Source of the DNA: Anastrepha obliqua
Lineage: Eukaryota > Arthropoda > Insecta > Diptera > Tephritidae
Assembly (NCBI RefSeq): GCF_027943255.1
Contig: NC_072894.1
Span: forward strand, 60,577,601-60,641,600
Direction of reading: 5' to 3'
DNA length: 64,000 bases
Shown: piece after piece, positions 1 through 10,685 of the stretch
Position numbering within the stretch: the first letter of the stretch is position 1
Layout: each line of letters opens with the position of its first letter
Translations under genes and position numbers: made by a program
The notes under the pieces: model-generated
Database searches by the model: none
Seen by the model: only the letters and a program-made list of their open reading frames with translations
What the model was told of the DNA's origin: nothing

Positions 1-2080
1 AATGGCACGTGAGAATGCCCATGAGCATTCTCAGTTAATTATAAGCGAGGATTGTGAATTTCCTAATTTTGGGTGTGTTGTCTTATAACAAAGAAAAGCT
101 CGGGTCCTATTGGTAACGAAGCCGAAGCCTCGAATGCAAATGCGTCCGATACTGTTATACCTCTTTGTTTTGAGACCCAAATAAGCCAGATGCGATTGTG
201 CGTTCCTAAAAAATTAAATTTCTTAATACCATACGCTCAAAGACCAATGAGGACTTAGTCTCACAGCCAGGCGCTGCTTTGAGCGCCACCTGACTGCCTC
301 TCAGAATGGCAATTCGCTTGTTTCACAAATTTCTGTTTAAATTTATCTCTGCACGGCTTGGAAAACTATACATCGACACAAAATGTTTAGTTCTGTTATC
401 ATATATAATATTAAAATGCCTAATATTAAATGCCTTCGAGCTATCTGTATATCAATGCAGGATATACTCTTACGTGTTATACGTTTGCCTTGTCATCCAG
501 TTCTAGTTAAGTCGCTTTAGATTCAGTTGCATTTGATCTCAATCCATGGAGATCAGTTTGCCGAAGCACATACATATACAATCACAAATTTAAAGGAAGG
601 AAGTTACGTAAGGCGGAGTCTCTTCCTATAATTCTAGTGCGCGGTCGTGTGGACTGGAAATCCCACATTGTATGTTCTGAGTGATGCCAGATTTTTTTTT
701 TATTTAGTTTAACTGCCCTCGTATGTACTAGAACCTAAAATAGATAAAATTCTTACCAAGCTTACAAGGATTTAAAAGTTTCCAATACTTATAGAGTATT
801 TGGATAAGCTACGCATCCAATCACTGCACCCTCTGTGTAATTCACAGCTATTGAGTTCATCTCACTTATGAGTCAAAAGTTTTCGCATATCAAAACTAGT
901 GCACACTAAATAACCGTCCATTTCCATTTTAACTATATTTTACTACTTATTTATGATGACAATTTCTTCTCACTATGCGTCGCATTTAACCACGACATAC
1001 CAGTGGCAGCCATAAAAACAACAATCAAAGTAATACCAACTGGAGTAGCTTCAGTAGAAAGCACCAAATGCAAATCCGATCTTTAAATCATACAAACAAA
1101 CACATACGCATTAGCTTAAAGAGAAATTGAAAGTATTGCGGTTAAAAGCCGCAAAGATGCTGAAAGTTTTAAAATTACCCCCAATCGGAAGAGAAGAGAA
1201 GGGAGACAATAATATTTATAAATAACCAAGATGAAAGGTAGGTACGCTGTAGAAAATACAAAGTGCGAAAAGGAAATCATCACAAAAATTTCAACTACAG
1301 CTGAATTTAATATAACAGGGAATTTACTTAAGTTTAAATGCGTTATCGAAGGCAGCAAAACAAGCTGTAGAGGATGATGTTACAGTATAATTAAAAGTAG
1401 CTTCGCTGCCACGCTGGTGTGAAAATACTTTCTCAGCAACTTACAAGTAAGTAGCACCTATCTGTTTCTCCACAAAGCGACTTGGCAAGAATTTGAAAGC
1501 AACAAAAAATGGAAATTTAATTAACACTTAAGCGAATCACAAAACCGACACAAATGTGAGAAATACTGCGCACATCAACTTAAGTGCATATAACACCATT
1601 TAAGCAAAACTTGTTTAGCAGTTAAGTTAGAATTAGCTTACGAAATTCGCAATAAACTGAAAAGAGTGGACATGCAGATAGCAAAAATATAGACAAACTG
1701 CAAAATTCCGAACGGAACGACCATATAAGCAGTACTGCAATATTTTGTTATTATTCCGGTGATGGGCGATATATATAATATTTGTTTTACATTTGGTCAA
1801 AGTGAACTAGTGTGCAGTTTTATTGTATAAACTTCCTTATTTCAAGCATTTGCACAAGCAAAGAGCCGTTTTAATAAAAATTAATATAGAGTAATAATTA
1901 TTAATTAATAAATAAATGTTACATATCCACGTTTGTATATTTTATTGAAAAATTACTCGCTAAGGTATGTTTTAGTTAAGTTTAGTACTGTAATTATGTT
2001 TAGTGAGAAATGCTATTCAGATGTTATTGCATTTATTTTATTTTGTTATAGGTATTCATATTTTTTATTTGTTTATATGC
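1..2080. other. AT-rich stretch with no gene seen
   Basis: No coding region or recognisable repeat was found. ORFs here are under 90 residues and of low-complexity composition. A short inverted repeat (GAATGC / GCATTC) lies near bases 15-32. Several A/T runs are present, for example poly-T near 690-702. Confidence 0.5.
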
Positions 2081-2565
2081 TATGCCATGTTATGCTGTGC
2101 TTTATTACGTAAAGTTATGTTATGTTATATTATGTTGTATTGTGTTATTTTACAATGATATGTTATGCTATGTTAAACTATGCTATTTCAAGTTTTTTTA
2201 AGCTTCATCTTATATGATGTCATGACAGTTATGTAGGAATTACTCACTGGAATATGCTTAACTTTTGGTTAGCACTGTATTTACTATATGTTTAGTGAGA
2301 TGTTATTGCATTTTTTTATTTTGTTTGTTGTCCATATGTTTTTCTTTTTTCTGTACGCTGTACTTTGTTATGCTATGATATTTATATAAAGTTATGTACC
2401 TTAAGTTATTTTGTAGTATTTTCCTAAGCTATGTTTTGCTATGTTAAACTATGTTGCTATGATAGTTAAGTTATTTGCTTATGTTTTGTTTTTCATGTTT
2501 TGCAATACTATGTTTTGTTACATAAAAATTTAAAAATCCGAAATGTTTTCATTTATTATGTTATA
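2080..2565. repeat. Degenerate TATGTTATG-type simple repeat tract
   Basis: Variants of TATGTTATG, TATGCTATG and TTATGTTAT recur irregularly from about 2080 to 2560 and resume at about 3010-3060, beyond the inserted transposon at 2566-2987. This is a decayed low-complexity array rather than a clean microsatellite. Confidence 0.6.
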
Positions 2566-2987
2566 AAGGGTTTTTTAATAAGATGTGTTATTTTGATATT
2601 CAAAGAAAAATGCTATTTTTTAATATAAATGATCGGATGTTTATTTCATTATAAAGAGGAAGATATGCCATTAATAGTGGAAAATAACTTCAGGCAAATT
2701 ACCACCACCACCACGTTTACAGGACAATGTCCTTTTCATAAAATTTTCCATAACCGAATTGCACAGTGGCTGCCCTACGTCCTCGGCTGTTGGCGTAGAT
2801 CTTCTCTTTCACGTGGCCCCACAGAAAATGGTGACAAGCTGTTTAATCACAAGACCTCGATGGCCAATTGTGATCACCTCATCGCGAGATAACACGTTGT
2901 TGAAAATAAACGTTATCCAGATCAATACCATCCAATTCCGGCCATAAAAAATCGTCGCTAGATAACACATGTTATTAGAAAACCCTT
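2566..2987 (-). mobile_element. Non-autonomous Tc1/mariner-type element, copy 1 (422 bp)
   Basis: The ends are inverted repeats, AAGGGTTTTTTAATAAGA on the left against AAGGGTTTTCTAATAACA read inward from the right, flanked by TA at 2564-2565 and 2988-2989. Read on the minus strand, the interior matches the C-terminal end of an IS630/Tc1/mariner-superfamily transposase, with pieces resembling 'WPPRSCDLT' and ending 'VMENFMKRTLSCKRG' followed by a 'VIFHY' terminus. The catalytic core is missing. A second copy, in the opposite orientation and split by a LINE, lies at 38245-40952. Relative to that copy, this one lacks about 42 bp in the middle and part of the other arm. The apparent 87-codon plus-strand ORF is antisense to the old transposase and is not a gene. 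Confidence 0.8.
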
Positions 2988-3905
2988 TATTACGTTGCTG
3001 TGTATTACTTTATTTTAGTATGTGTTAATATGTTTTCTTATGTTATGTTAAGCTGAGTTATTTTATATTGTAGTGCATATAGATTTTATTTATATTATAT
3101 TTTAGTATTTATTTTAATTTATTCTACTTAATTTTATTTTATTTATTTTTTTCGAGTCGTGCAAATATATTTGTATTGCTTTCAAATTTATTTTTACACA
3201 TTTTGGTTCCCGCCTTTTGCGCATCTTCGGCCATTCAAAAAATCATTGTCAGCGACCTGAATTTCTTGAATTCACCACAATCATTAAATCTAGTTATTTG
3301 GTTATGTGTGGGCAAAATAGAAGAAACATTTCGAAGCAATGAAAGACAATTAGTGTGAGCTGTGTCAAACCATTGTAATCGCATCGATTGGCTACACAAA
3401 AGATTTGATTTGATATATGTACATTTGCAAGCAACACCACACAATAGCTGCTCATTTGACATTTTCTTCCCATAATACAACTACATATATATGTATAAGT
3501 AGTTATTCACTAAAATGCTAGTGGTGATAATTGCAATACATACAAGCGAATTGCTGTCAATGACTTCAAGTGAAGTTAATCGAATGTGGTAATTCAATAG
3601 CATTTCACTGTCATATGGAACCATCACCATCGAAAGCACTCCCACAAATCCATATGTATGTGTGTATGTACTATTTGTGTTGAAAAGCATAAAATTTATA
3701 TTATATAGCTATCAATGCTCCCATAGAATTCGCAATACGAAAAAATTTAAAATTTTACAAGGAAACTTACATATATACGACCCAGAAGTTTTAGAAGAAT
3801 CTGACAGTAAAATAATTAAAGAAAAAGCCAAAGCTACTAGTTTGTAAAAATAATTGTATAAAAATGTTACCACAACACACCTGGAAACAGATTAAATATA
3901 AGTAC
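2988..3905. other. AT-rich stretch, continuation of TATGTTATG tract, no gene seen
   Basis: The left part continues the TATGTTATG-like tract. The remainder is AT-rich with only short chance ORFs. The last 200 bases may belong to the LINE that follows, but I could not confirm this. Confidence 0.45.
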
Positions 3906-3909
3906 ACGG

Positions 3910-4850
3910 TGTGTAAAGCCCTCAAAGCAAATAAAGCGCCAGGATATGACCTAATAACAAGAAAAAAAGAATAACCCACGTGCGGTTACACGTTAATCTC
4001 TTTTATATTTAATCCGATAATTAGGAAAGAATACTTTCCCATAGAAAGTTGGGCAGATTACTCTCATGCCCAAACCAGGGAAGCCCTTGAATATGGTATC
4101 TTCTTATAGGCCGATAAGTCTACTGGCTGTAATGTCAAAACTTTTCGCTAAAGAAGCACTAGAGAAGAAAGAATATTGTGTTGCAGTTTTTCTAGATATC
4201 ACGCAGATTTTTGATAAGATCTGGTATGAAGGCCTATTATATAAGCTTAAAGCGAGCCTGCCCATAGTTACTACATGATCTTAAAATCATATCTTCAGAA
4301 CAGGCATTTTCTTGTCACAGTAAACGACGAAGCAACCGACCTCCACCCAATAAAAGCAGGTGTACCATAGGGAAACGTAGTAGGGCCTATATTTACAGCC
4401 GATCTTACCTTACCGACGAAAAAATACACCGCCTCATATGCAGATGATGGTTAAGAATAAGCATACCCCAGCTGAGGGCAACCTCGGTAATGTTTGCGCT
4501 TGGTTGCAAAATGACGTAAAAAGGAAAGCAAATAACTTTTACCCTGTAACTTTACGCAACACACAAATTTCCCAGATAATGCTATATTAAATACTTAGGT
4601 ATTTTGCTAGAGAGGCGTCTAACAGGGCAAGCAACTCGGACTTAAACTATGCTCATTGATTTGGTTACTTGGGCAAAAATCGGTGTTATCATTAGACAAT
4701 AAAGTGCTTATATGTCAAGCAATACTCAAACTGATATGGACCAACGGAGTTCAAATGCGGGGTTCAGCTTCAAAATCGAACTTGGAAATCCTGCAGAGAT
4801 TTCTGTCTAAGATGCTACCCACCTGTGCCAATGCGTCTTAGTTTGTAAGC
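3910..4850 (+). pseudogene. Jockey-clade LINE reverse transcriptase fragment, degenerate
   Basis: Plus-strand frames give successive pieces of a jockey-type reverse transcriptase. First comes 'KALKANKAPGYDLIT' near 3930. Then 'MPKPGKPLNMVSSYRPISLL' starts at 4066, and 'VAVFLDITQIFDKIWYEGLL' (RT motif A region) follows at about 4180. The palm region is damaged, and 'KYLGILLERRLT' plus 'LLGQKSVLSLDNKVLI' appear near 4590-4720. An internal deletion joins 'MSKLFAKE' directly to 'ALEKKEYCVAVFLD', skipping the usual fingers segment of roughly 50 residues. Frameshifts and stops occur throughout, so it cannot encode a working enzyme. It is followed by an unrelated LINE piece in the opposite orientation. 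Confidence 0.8.
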
Positions 4851-4911
4851 AACGAGCCTACTTAAACAGTATTAGGCTATTAATAACTCCTAAAACTGCT
4901 GAAAGCTTAAT

Positions 4912-5467
4912 TTATGCCAGGAGGTTTAGATCTATAACCCCGCTTCCGGGGTAATTTAGTTGTACATGTTTTCTGCTGAGTTTAAGAAATGCCTCTATCT
5001 TTATATGTTCTGGATCAATGAGTCTTTTCGATTGCCGCATGCCCGTTTGGACTCTCCAATACTCGATTAAGCCTCGTTTTTCCCGCTCACGTAAAAAGGC
5101 ACTTTTGAAACTATTGTTTACCTCGCAGAAAGGTTCAGAACCTACGAAGAGAGTTTTTACCCTCCTTTTCGCTAAAGTGTCCGCAATTTCATTCATGTTC
5201 CGGAACCCACAACAAGGTAACAAAGTTTATTGATGCTAGAGTTTCCAGAATTTTAAAATATTCCCAGAGCAACCTTGATTGAAATGAGAAGCTATCTAGC
5301 GAATTTAGAGCTGCTTGACAGTCAAAGAGAATGTTGATATTAACACCACGCCTGTCTCTGCGAAGGCATTCCCTGCCACATAGCTCTAAGGCATGGACCT
5401 CCGCTAGAAGTAACACTGAATGATTTTTAAATGATGAAGATTGTATGTAATAAATGGAGTTAAACAA
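4912..5467 (-). pseudogene. LINE RNase H and C-terminal fragment
   Basis: The minus strand encodes an RNase H-like domain: 'LLLAEVHALELCGRECL', 'NINILFDCQAALNSLDS', then 'FVTLLWVPEHE'. After a frameshift near 5190-5223 it continues as 'NMNEIADTLAKRRVKTLFVG', 'EPFCEVNNSFK' and a C-terminal 'YWRVQTGMRQSKRLIDPEH'. The order AEVHAL, SDxQAAL-like, WVPxHxG, NExAD is that of the ribonuclease H domain downstream of the reverse transcriptase in I/jockey-type LINEs. Here the final motif reads 'NMNEIADTLA', retaining the AD. The reverse transcriptase portion is absent and the frame is broken, so this is a dead fragment. Confidence 0.75.
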
Positions 5468-5469
5468 AA

Positions 5470-7045
5470 AAACAAAAAAAGTAACTCATATACCACCATA
5501 CTTACTTTGCGATAATAACGGAATGGCACATCCTCATGCACGACATATAAATAATCTGCTAGATACTTTGTTGTTGGTATCTCCATCTTTGGGCAGATTT
5601 TGTAGCGTTTGTATGCGCAGAAGAATTTGTCATTTTCTTGCATTACTCGGCGCTGGCAAGCCAAATGAACGCGACAAATTAAAATTTCCTTAACTTTTTT
5701 CAGTAGCACGTTTCAAAAATTTTTGGATTTTTTATTTTTGTTTTTTTGGTAATTAAAGGTCGCCATGCAGGTGAAAGTAAAATAGTTATCATGCTTGGGT
5801 TTATTTTTTGTTATTGGATTTTTAAAATTTTCACATGTTAGCGCTGCTGCAAATATTAATTAATTATTTAGTTAGGTCAAAACTTTCCGTTCAAATAATT
5901 TTTTTTTGTTATTGCTTTTTTTTTTGTTGAAAAAAAATAGTATTATATATGCTTATTTATGTATTTTCTTGCTTATTTATTTTATCACCATTAGTGCCCA
6001 TTTCACTTTTTTACGTCATTTCGTGTGTGTTTGCATAATAATGACTATAAAATAAAATAAAAATAAAACAACAAAAAACAAAATAGATAACAGAAAAAAT
6101 AAAAATAAAAATGCACCCCACAACTGCTTTTTGGCTTTTTTTAAATATTTTTTTAAGTTTTTATTAACACTTTGCCAATGCGTGGCTCAAATATTTAGTA
6201 AGCAGCCGAGAGCAGCACACAAGCCATATGGAATCAACACCTTCAACCAATAATAGTTTGATACTCGTATATTACATATAAACTAGTACTGACACGTACT
6301 CACATATGTATGCCTACGTATATAATTTGTGGCTTTATTGTTTGTTTTAGTGTTTTTTTTTTTTTGTTTTTTTTTTGTTTTGCTTTAGTTATGCAGTTCT
6401 GCAGCAGTTGGTCAAGCTCTTTAATAGTTCATTGTGTTTCTTTAATTCTCTAATTAACTCGCATCTGATTTCCGAGTAGGTGGTTTGAGACATGGCTACT
6501 GTGGTAAAAAACATTGAATAAACTCAAAGTCAAGGAGAAATCCATCAGTGCACTTTAATAACAAACAGATCTTTTCCATTTAAATGGTAATTGCGAACAG
6601 CAATATCCGCTTAAATTAAAACTTGAGTAAATTTGGTGTACAACTTATTTGTTTCACGTTTATATTTAATTACCACCATGAAATTTTAAAATACACTAAA
6701 AATGTTTGATATACCACGCGCAATTACTCAAAATTAAACATTTGTTGAAAAATCAAATGCTTATGTGAGCTGCGCACTGGCTAGTGTGATAATTCATTAA
6801 AAAATCATGGTTTCGGGTTTGATACCGAAATATTGGTACTGACAAATAGCGAAATCCGGAAATTGTAAAATCCAAGGCTATTCTTAATATTTTTTCAAAA
6901 ATTTAAGTTAAAAAAAATTGAAACCTGAAAGACCATTCATCCACTTTAGATGTGAGTGTGAATGGACCTGGTGAACTTCATTCAGATACCTTAATTTTTT
7001 CTGGAATTAATGCGCTCGAAAAACATGGACCGATTAACATGGATC
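5470..7045. other. AT-rich stretch with poly-T runs, no gene seen
   Basis: Only chance ORFs occur here. Long T/A runs are at about 5900-5940 and 6351-6383, and an AAAATAAAAATAAAA tract lies near 6050-6110. Confidence 0.45.
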
Positions 7046-7047
7046 CG

Positions 7048-7265
7048 ATAAATAGAATAAATACAATCTTTGTTGGGTGCTTGGCCGAGCTCCTTCTCTT
7101 ATTTGTTGTGTGCGCTTTCATGATCTTCCACAATTGAAGGGACCTACAATTTTATGACACCTCCGAGTGGCAAATGTTTATTTAAGAGAAGCCTTTTCAT
7201 GGCAGAAATACACTCGGAGGTTTGCCATTACCTGCCGAGAGGCACCGCTATTAGAAAAAATATTT
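7048..7265 (-). repeat. tRNA-derived SINE (family S1), head missing
   Basis: This matches the body of the SINE seen complete at 34257-34525: 'GCTTGGCCGAGCTCCTTCTC', the GGGACCTACA block, 'TTTTCATGGCAGAAATACAC', then 'TGCCATTACCTGCCGAGAGG' and the 'CGCTATTAGAAAAA' block. It is in minus orientation, with its AT-rich 3' tail to the left near 7048. The tRNA-like head expected to the right of 7265 is absent. Confidence 0.75.
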
Positions 7266-7639
7266 TCCATGATTGCGTTTTAGTAAAAATAAAAAGAAGA
7301 CTTTGTCTAAGAGAATGAAACGAAAATTATTTTGTGTATAATTTTTGATAAAACAATAAGGTTAATACAAAACACTCAGGGACAGTTACCCTATACCGCA
7401 ACAGGGAGACAATTGGCAAAACATGATGAATGCTCTCTAAACTGGTGTATATTGTAATTAAATACTTACGCACTGTAGCATTGAGGTCAATAATCCACGA
7501 GGTAGTGGTTTTGAGTTCCCAATAGTTAAGAAGAAATTAACCACTTTCGCGCTACAAAAAGCACTGCTGCTCTGAGGGCGTTTGATTCCATCTCGATTAA
7601 TTCTAAAAATAAAAGTACTGAACTACTATAAAAGTACAT

Positions 7640-7985
7640 GGCCCACCTACAACCTCAAGCAATTGTCGACATTAATAAATATGAATGAAAACGAAGTGAT
7701 GCCTGGAGACTAATGGCACTCATAATTGGCTTTTGGTCTATCGGATAACAAGCAACCAAAATGAGCATCCCTCACAACACCTACTGTCACAGTCGGAAAC
7801 AGCTGGAGAAAAAGAAAGCAATCTTCCATTTCATCTGTGAATGCTCTGCCCTATGGAAGGACAGAATGTTAACCCTGAACAAACCGCTGTTCGAGAGTCT
7901 CGAACAACTGTCTGGCTTAGACCTAATAAGGCTCTTAAATCGCTCAGACTAGATAGTCTTGCTGTAAATTACTGGTACACAAGTT
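7640..7985 (+). pseudogene. LINE C-terminal fragment
   Basis: After several frame changes, the frame gives 'CHSRKQLEKKKAIFHFICEC', 'SALWKDRMLTLNKPLFESLE' and 'QLSGLDLIRLLNRSD'. The pattern C-x-C followed by H-F-x-C-E-C, ALW, and a short 'LS..DL.RLL' helix is the zinc-finger-like tail after the RNase H domain of many insect LINEs. Upstream, 'TYNLKQLSTLINMNE' and 'AFGLSDNKQPKMSI' fit the linker. The frame is broken. The element may extend toward a TAACCTAACCC motif near 8540, which resembles a LINE 3' end. Confidence 0.65.
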
Positions 7986-7989
7986 GGTA

Positions 7990-9597
7990 ACGAGGATGTG
8001 CAACAAAATGGTGTGGAAGCGCTAGTTGGATTCTGGATGAATCACCCCTTTAACCAACCATAGATCACGAAAGTAGTTCTCATTTTATCTCGCAAGCAAA
8101 ATGTAGCACTCAAAGACACTTTGAAAAGACATGCGAGCTTGCAAGAAAAAGGTTATTCTGAATCTCTTTTACTAATATGAAAGAGTTATGAGATCTGAGA
8201 TCTGTTCCCAGCAGATAAAAAGTTTACGGCCAGCGCGTAGTACGAGGAAAATGCAAGAACTACTCATGCTCAATGGGAGAGAACTATTCACATGTAGATG
8301 TGCGGTACTTCTCGGTCAAATACTTATTGCGTTGCGAAGTACGCAAGATGACTAGAAATTCCTTATATCAAAAACAAAATCCACTCGGCATCCACTTTAT
8401 CTTTATGCTGTACTATTTATGTTAGATGAAGACAAACATAGTTGGAAACTGAGTTTTTCGTTAACTCCGCTGGCAAGAGTAGTAGGGGTTTTGAAACTCT
8501 TCGCGCGCTAGTTGAATTGTCAGTAGCCACTTTGGCTTAACCTAACCCATTTCTACTCGTCTGTATGCGAACAATGTGTGCATGTAGAACAGCTATTTAC
8601 AATTTCAAGCAAAGAATTGGATTTTTTTGTGGAATGAACGCTACCGCTTTTATGCGACCACTCCAATTCGACTGCCAAATTTGGCGCTTAAAACCTTAGG
8701 CCTGACAAATAGTAGCGAAGTGCTGAAAATTCGCATTTAATTTTCATACAGAAGACGGTCCAGGCACAACCGGAAATTAATTAATTTGTCAACTAGCATG
8801 TATTTGCAATATTTAAATATTTATATGTTGCCAGTGGAGCCGAAATAAATTCATAAGATTATGCAATATATAATATAAATATATACAAATGGTGTATGTA
8901 TACATTAGAGCAGGTCGGGCAAAAGTTTGAAAAAGTCAATCCATACTTCAAGGCTTTTGGCGAGTATCTCAAATCATATAAATATTTTTTTTTTGTTCGT
9001 AAGTGATATATGTATTGTCATGAAGTGCCCGATGATTACTAATTTTTTCTCTGCTAAGGTACTATTTTTCTCCTGAGCCATACTTCACCCTCTTAAATCG
9101 AATTGTTCCCTAAAAAATTAAAGCCTTCAAAAAATCAGTAAATTCTTGCCCATTAAGTTTTGCATAGCTAATTAAAGTTTTGCTAACCGACCCGGCGTAG
9201 TCTGTGCACGTGTGCTTATTTATATATGAATATATGTAGATATGTTGTTAACAAAGTCTATAATAAAATTCAATGTCAACAACTAAAATTTTGTCCAATT
9301 CTTTGCTGTTCAATTTCAGTCTTTATTTGATATTCTAATTTTATTCATTCCATTTTTTTTAACCAGTCTCTTTGTTTATGACTTTTATTGTCAATATGTA
9401 AGTATACATTAGAGTTTTTGTTCAATTGATTGAACAGTGCGAGTATTTAGGCGGACATTTACTGTTATATGTTAGTTGATGCTTCCTGGTGGCCCAACCC
9501 AACTCTGCACCTGGAAATATTACGTCAGACTAAATACTAATTCCAATCTAAATATTAAATGGGCACTGCGAGCACATTTGTTAAGGTCGATACTTTA
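7990..9597. other. No gene seen; possible LINE 3' remnant then AT-rich DNA
   Basis: Up to about 8550 this may be the decayed 3' part of the preceding LINE. From 8550 to 9597 I see only AT-rich sequence with chance ORFs. Confidence 0.4.
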
Positions 9598-10685
9598 CGA
9601 GGGCGATTCAATAAATGCGCATATTTGATGACAGGGGGCGTTCCTGAAACAAATTTCAGACCGATTGATAGGTTAGTTTGGATTTGACAGCTATTCGAGT
9701 AAAATGTGTTTCATGATTTTCGCTATGATGGAAAAAGAGCAGTATTGTTCGAATCAGTATGTGGAATTTAAGCGAGATCCGAAGGAATTTTTGCATCGAG
9801 TTGTCACCGTTGACGAAACCTGGATTCATCCACTGGAGCATAGGGCCTCAGTAAAACACCTCCATATGATTCTAGTTTTTGCAAAGAGCTTGATTTCGTT
9901 CCAATTTTTTCCTGACGTTTCAACATTCTTTCTGGACAGTTCTTCTCTAATATATTTTTGGACGGCCAACCTTGCCAGCATCTTGTAGATTCCAATCCAG
10001 GGCTTGACGACAGATTTACTTTCGCAGTTTTCTCATAACAGCTACCGGCTGGTTTTTGCACCTCTCTTATCGGTCGGATTCATCATTACACACCAGAAAC
10101 TAGGCAACAATCAAAACAATTGATTTCTCCCGGTGAATCAGCTCCATAGAAAGCAAAGACAGTCCCATCGGTCAAACAAGTCATGGCGATGATTTTTTGG
10201 ATTTTTTAGAAAAAAGAAGAACGGTCACTAAACAATACTGCAGTGAGTTATTGGACCGCTTTCACAAAAATTTTAAGAGGACACGGCCAGATTTGGCGAA
10301 AACCTGGTGATGTTTCCCCACGACAACGCACCAGCACATTCTTCCGGAATCGTCGCCGCCAAACTGCATGAACTGCATTATGAAATGTTGCCACTCCCCC
10401 CGTATTCACCCTATCTGGCTCCCTGCGAATTTGTTTTGATCGCCAACATGAAGAAATGGCTCGCGGGAAAAAAATTAGTTCAAGCGAGGAAGTCATCGCC
10501 GAGGCAGAAGCGTATTTTTTGTGAGAGTTCAACAAATCCTTTTTTTTAGAGTGATTAAAAAATGGCCGAAGCTATAGGAGAAGTGTATCTTTCTAAAACA
10601 TAGTCCCCATGTTGACAAATAACAAAAAAATTTGGAAAAAATGATGCCTTCATTTCTAACACGGGTACTTATTGAACCCTCTCCG
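9598..10685 (+). mobile_element. Internally deleted mariner, interrupted by a LINE stub
   Basis: The ends are imperfect inverted repeats (GAGGGCGATTCAATAA on the left, GAGGGTTCAATAAG read inward from the right), with TA at 9596-9597 and 10686-10687. The interior carries mariner transposase pieces: 'FLHRVVTVDETWIHP' with the first catalytic Asp near 9810, then 'DFLEKRRTVTKQYCSELLDR' near 10200. Next come the HDNAPAHSS block near 10320 and 'LPPYSPYLAPCEFVL' near 10400, with Glu where mariners carry the third Asp. The reading frame is broken and much of the N-terminal region is missing. A 245-bp LINE 3' end occupies 9831-10075. Without it the element would be about 843 bp, short of the roughly 1.3 kb typical of mariners. 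Confidence 0.85.
9831..10075 (-). mobile_element. 5'-truncated RTE-like LINE 3' end nested in mariner
   Basis: Both sides carry GGATTCATC (9822-9830 and 10076-10084), a 9-bp target-site duplication. Removing the insert rejoins the mariner reading 'TWIHHYTPET'. The minus strand reads 'LDWNLQDAGKVGRPKN', then 'KNWNEIKLFAKTRIIWR' and 'EALCSSG' in shifted frames. This is the C-terminal tail of the same LINE type as 18640-19025. The 3' end abuts the duplication at the left, and there is no poly-A. This is a severe 5' truncation of the kind produced by target-primed reverse transcription. Confidence 0.85.

Noticed and set aside
2629..2892. 87-codon ORF similar to another ORF at 40677-40889, suggesting a conserved small protein family
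   Set aside because: Both are antisense reads of the same transposase C-terminus in two transposon copies. The similarity is repeat homology.
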